Assembly (NCBI GenBank): GCA_030425715.1
Contig: JAUIAA010000013.1
Span: 1 to 15,996 of the forward strand
Source: Bacteroidia bacterium
GTDB lineage: Bacteria > Bacteroidota > Bacteroidia > Flavobacteriales > Flavobacteriaceae
Length of the DNA: 15,996 nt
Direction of reading: 5' to 3'
Numbering within the stretch: position 1 is the stretch's first letter; the number at the start of each line of letters is the position of its first letter. Both the position numbers and the translations under genes were made by a program. Positions 13,856-15,996 of this stretch are shown here, in pieces. The notes beneath the pieces were generated by a model, which saw only the letters and a program-made list of their open reading frames with translations, made no database searches and was not told the DNA's origin.

Positions 13856-15820
13856 ATGAATAAGACAATAAATATTAATCTAGGTGGTGTATTTTTTCAT
13901 ATAGATGAAATAGCCTATCAAAAGTTGAAAAATTACTTAAATGCTGTACGCCGTTCATTAAGTGATGATCCTAACGGGAGAGACGAAATAATTACAGATA
14001 TTGAATCGAGAATTGGCGAATTATTATCTGATAAAGTAAAAGATGTGCGTCAAGTGATTAATGAAAGTGATATTGATGAAGTTATTGAAATAATGGGGAA
14101 GCCTGAAGATTATATGGTAGATGATGAGATTTTTAGTGATGATTCTTATACCAGTTACCAAAGAAAACAAAAAAAGCTGTATCGTGACGGGAGCGATAAA
14201 TTTTTAGGAGGTGTATCTTCTGGTATTGCACATTATTTTAATGTAGATGTTATTTGGATTCGTTTGGCATGGCTAGTTGCCGCTTTTGGTTTTGGTTTTG
14301 GATTCTTATTGTATATTATTTTATGGATTTTATTGCCGCAAGCAAATACCACAGCAGAAAAGTTAGAAATGGAGGGGGAAGCCGTGAATATTTCAAACAT
14401 AGAAAAAAAAATTAAAGAAGAGATTTCAGGAGCATCTGATAAGGTAAGAAATGGTATTGCAGAAGCATCGGAAAAAGTAAAGAGTGCCGATTATAAAAAA
14501 TACCAAAGTAAAGCAAAATCTGGGGCACAAGATATAGTAGAAACTATAGGGAAAATATTTGGCACCTTGTTTATGGTGTTAGGCAAGTTTATTGGTGTAA
14601 TTTTAATAATTGTATCTGTGATGTCAATTTTAGGATTGCTAATTAGCTTGGTTACCCTAGGCTCGATTGATATTTTTCACAGCGATTGGTTGTACCAACA
14701 TTCCTTTATATACAATCAATCTGGTTTGCCAATTTGGATGGTTTCTATTCTAGTATTTTTATTGGTTGCTATTCCGTTTGTGTTCTTATTTTCTTTAGGA
14801 ATAATGATATTATCACGCAATACTAAATATATAGGTAAAACAGCAACTTTATCTTTATTAGGGGTATGGATTGTTGCACTATTGATTACTATTTATTTTG
14901 GTGCACAACAATTTATGCAAAACGCTTTTTACAATTCTGTAACCAAAACAGAACAAGTAGCGTCCTATACTCCAGATACTTTAGCTATTGAGTTTGTAGA
15001 TGATCGCACCTTAAGTGTCTATGATCAATTGCGCTATAGATCAGATGCCCAAGAAGTATTTACCAATACCAATGAAAAATTAATATATTCTAATAGGGTG
15101 CGTATAAATATTTTACCATCGAATAATGATGAAATTAGTGTAAAAGTTAAAAAAAGTGCGAAAGGTTCCAGCGATAAATTAGCCAGAGAAAAAGCGGCAT
15201 CAATAGATTATAATTATACGCTTAATGATAAAGAATTGTTGTTTAATGGCTACTTTTTAACAGATGTGGCCAACCGATTTTCAACACCAAGGTTGTTTGT
15301 TAATCTTTATATACCAACCAATCAAATTATTTATTTAGATAGATCTGTTGATAGTTTTTTAGATGATGTAGACAACGTACAAAATATTTACGATGGCGAT
15401 ATGGCAAAACATTATTACCAAATGACTGAAGAAGGTTTGAACTGTTTAGATTGTGATGAAGAAGGTATTAATGATAACGATTCAAACGAGAGGGATTCTG
15501 ATAATGATGATGAAGTAAGTTTTTTATTTGATAGTACAATTAATAATGTAAAAGCTGAATTTATCATCTCTAAAACAACTACTGAAGATGAGCTTAACAA
15601 ATTAATTAATTGGTTCGAGGATCGTAAAAACATAAACATAAACGTTGTCAGCTCTAAATTCAATAAGAACAAAACAATTGATAAACTTGTTTTAGAAGTA
15701 GACTGTAACGATGGTCATGTAGGTACTATTACAATCGCTAATAATACACTAGATAATATCTCTAAAGGTTTCCGTAGATTGTATGATGAAGATGGAGAAT
15801 TAGCTTTTAAAACTTGGTAA
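13856..15820 (+). CDS. PspC-domain membrane protein with a C-terminal extension
   Basis: This 654-residue protein is probably a membrane-stress or envelope factor. An N-terminal soluble region (1-100) has the acidic, helical character of the start of Bacteroidota PspC proteins. The PspC domain is at about 106-163, with KKLYRDGSDKFLGGVSSGIA, VIWIRLAWL and the membrane span ending LLPQA. A charged amphipathic stretch (175-225) follows, then further spans near 234-271, 294-319 and 329-350. An extracytoplasmic beta-rich domain runs from 351 to about 525. It ends at LNCLDCDEE (528-536), where relatives usually finish soon after with a charged tail. Here a highly acidic Asp/Asn linker (534-553) leads to about 90 more residues containing FIISKTTTEDELNKL. 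I recall similar tails on Bacteroidota M56 (BlaR1-like) proteins. The gene sits 14 bp after padR. Confidence 0.85.
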   Translation: MNKTININLGGVFFHIDEIAYQKLKNYLNAVRRSLSDDPNGRDEIITDIESRIGELLSDKVKDVRQVINESDIDEVIEIMGKPEDYMVDDEIFSDDSYTSYQRKQKKLYRDGSDKFLGGVSSGIAHYFNVDVIWIRLAWLVAAFGFGFGFLLYIILWILLPQANTTAEKLEMEGEAVNISNIEKKIKEEISGASDKVRNGIAEASEKVKSADYKKYQSKAKSGAQDIVETIGKIFGTLFMVLGKFIGVILIIVSVMSILGLLISLVTLGSIDIFHSDWLYQHSFIYNQSGLPIWMVSILVFLLVAIPFVFLFSLGIMILSRNTKYIGKTATLSLLGVWIVALLITIYFGAQQFMQNAFYNSVTKTEQVASYTPDTLAIEFVDDRTLSVYDQLRYRSDAQEVFTNTNEKLIYSNRVRINILPSNNDEISVKVKKSAKGSSDKLAREKAASIDYNYTLNDKELLFNGYFLTDVANRFSTPRLFVNLYIPTNQIIYLDRSVDSFLDDVDNVQNIYDGDMAKHYYQMTEEGLNCLDCDEEGINDNDSNERDSDNDDEVSFLFDSTINNVKAEFIISKTTTEDELNKLINWFEDRKNININVVSSKFNKNKTIDKLVLEVDCNDGHVGTITIANNTLDNISKGFRRLYDEDGELAFKTW

Positions 15821-15839
15821 TCTCATAAACTGAAAAACT

Positions 15840-15996
15840 ATGAATGATTTATTCGACTTCTTTTTTAAAGGTAACTTCTTTATGAAAATAGTTACACTAC
15901 TCTATAGCTTATTACTATCATGGGTAATGAACGGACAAGTACAAGAAATTCCAGATTACAAACCTGTTGATATTAAGTTACACAACGAAATTGTAA
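15840..15996 (+). CDS. Start of a secreted protein of unknown function (partial)
   Basis: The frame opens at 15840, 19 bases after the PspC-gene stop, and continues to the right edge without a stop. The in-frame ATG at 15882 is the more natural start. It gives MKIVTLLYSLLLSWVMNGQ, a signal peptide with probable cleavage before Gln, whereas the 15840 start adds an aromatic, acidic leader. Only about 20 mature residues are visible (VQEIPDYKPVDIKLHNEIV), too few for a family. It probably belongs to the padR-PspC transcript. Bacteroidota often place a DUF2807 (GIN-domain) protein here, but the visible part does not show that pattern. Confidence 0.6.
   Translation, partial: MNDLFDFFFKGNFFMKIVTLLYSLLLSWVMNGQVQEIPDYKPVDIKLHNEIV

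Noticed and set aside
15400..15820. A frameshift joining the PspC gene to another gene
   Set aside because: The frame is continuous, the acidic linker is typical of the family's tail, and the extra domain has normal composition. A natural extension is simpler.
1..15996. CRISPR arrays, tRNA or rRNA genes, insertion sequences and phage genes
   Set aside because: No regularly spaced repeats, cloverleaf sequences, transposase motifs or terminal inverted repeats were seen on either strand.

Overview
The window looks like chromosome of a marine or freshwater Flavobacteriaceae-type member of the Bacteroidota. The evidence is the low GC content, promoters of the Bacteroidota kind (a TTG-like -33 element and a TAnnTTTG -7 box), and families typical of the phylum: an ABC-2 permease of the M1-peptidase fusion type, an S46 dipeptidyl-peptidase, and DUF4421, DUF4369 and DUF4870 proteins. 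No phage, transposon, CRISPR array, rRNA or tRNA is visible. Gene density is high, and no gap between genes exceeds about 215 bp.

Layout. (1) Bases 1-2009 (-) hold the N-terminal 669 codons of a large ABC-2 permease that runs off the left edge. It lies 3 bases downstream of its ATPase gene (2013-2900, -). (2) Divergently, 3113-4928 (+) encodes a LytS/YehU-type sensor kinase and a LytTR response regulator that overlap by 8 bp. The head-to-head arrangement suggests the two-component pair controls the transporter. (3) A bidirectional hairpin terminator (5076-5109) separates this block from a minus-strand pair: an S46 dipeptidyl-peptidase with the Arg marker of DPP11 (Asp/Glu-specific) and, upstream in the same unit, a DUF4421-like outer-membrane barrel. 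(4) Divergent from these, 8408-11618 (+) encodes a sugar-phosphate nucleotidyltransferase, an overlapping NahK-like N-acetylhexosamine 1-kinase, and a duplicated-fold DUF819 membrane protein. A DUF4369 lipoprotein gene (11669-12376) follows. (5) A DUF4442 hotdog protein gene (-) ends 1 base from the lipoprotein gene. (6) The right end (+) carries a DUF4870 membrane protein, a possible 21-residue membrane micropeptide, a PadR regulator, a PspC-domain membrane protein with an unusual C-terminal extension, and the start of a secreted protein cut by the right edge.

The most interesting unit is the nucleotidyltransferase / NahK-like kinase / DUF819 cassette. It reads as a route from a free amino sugar to a nucleotide-activated sugar with a candidate transporter alongside, analogous in logic to AmgK-MurU cell-wall recycling but built from a different kinase lineage. 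The other points of interest are the possible micropeptide upstream of padR, the PspC fusion, and a sensor-kinase promoter whose -7 box lies almost on the start codon. I see no clearly new defence or mobile system here.
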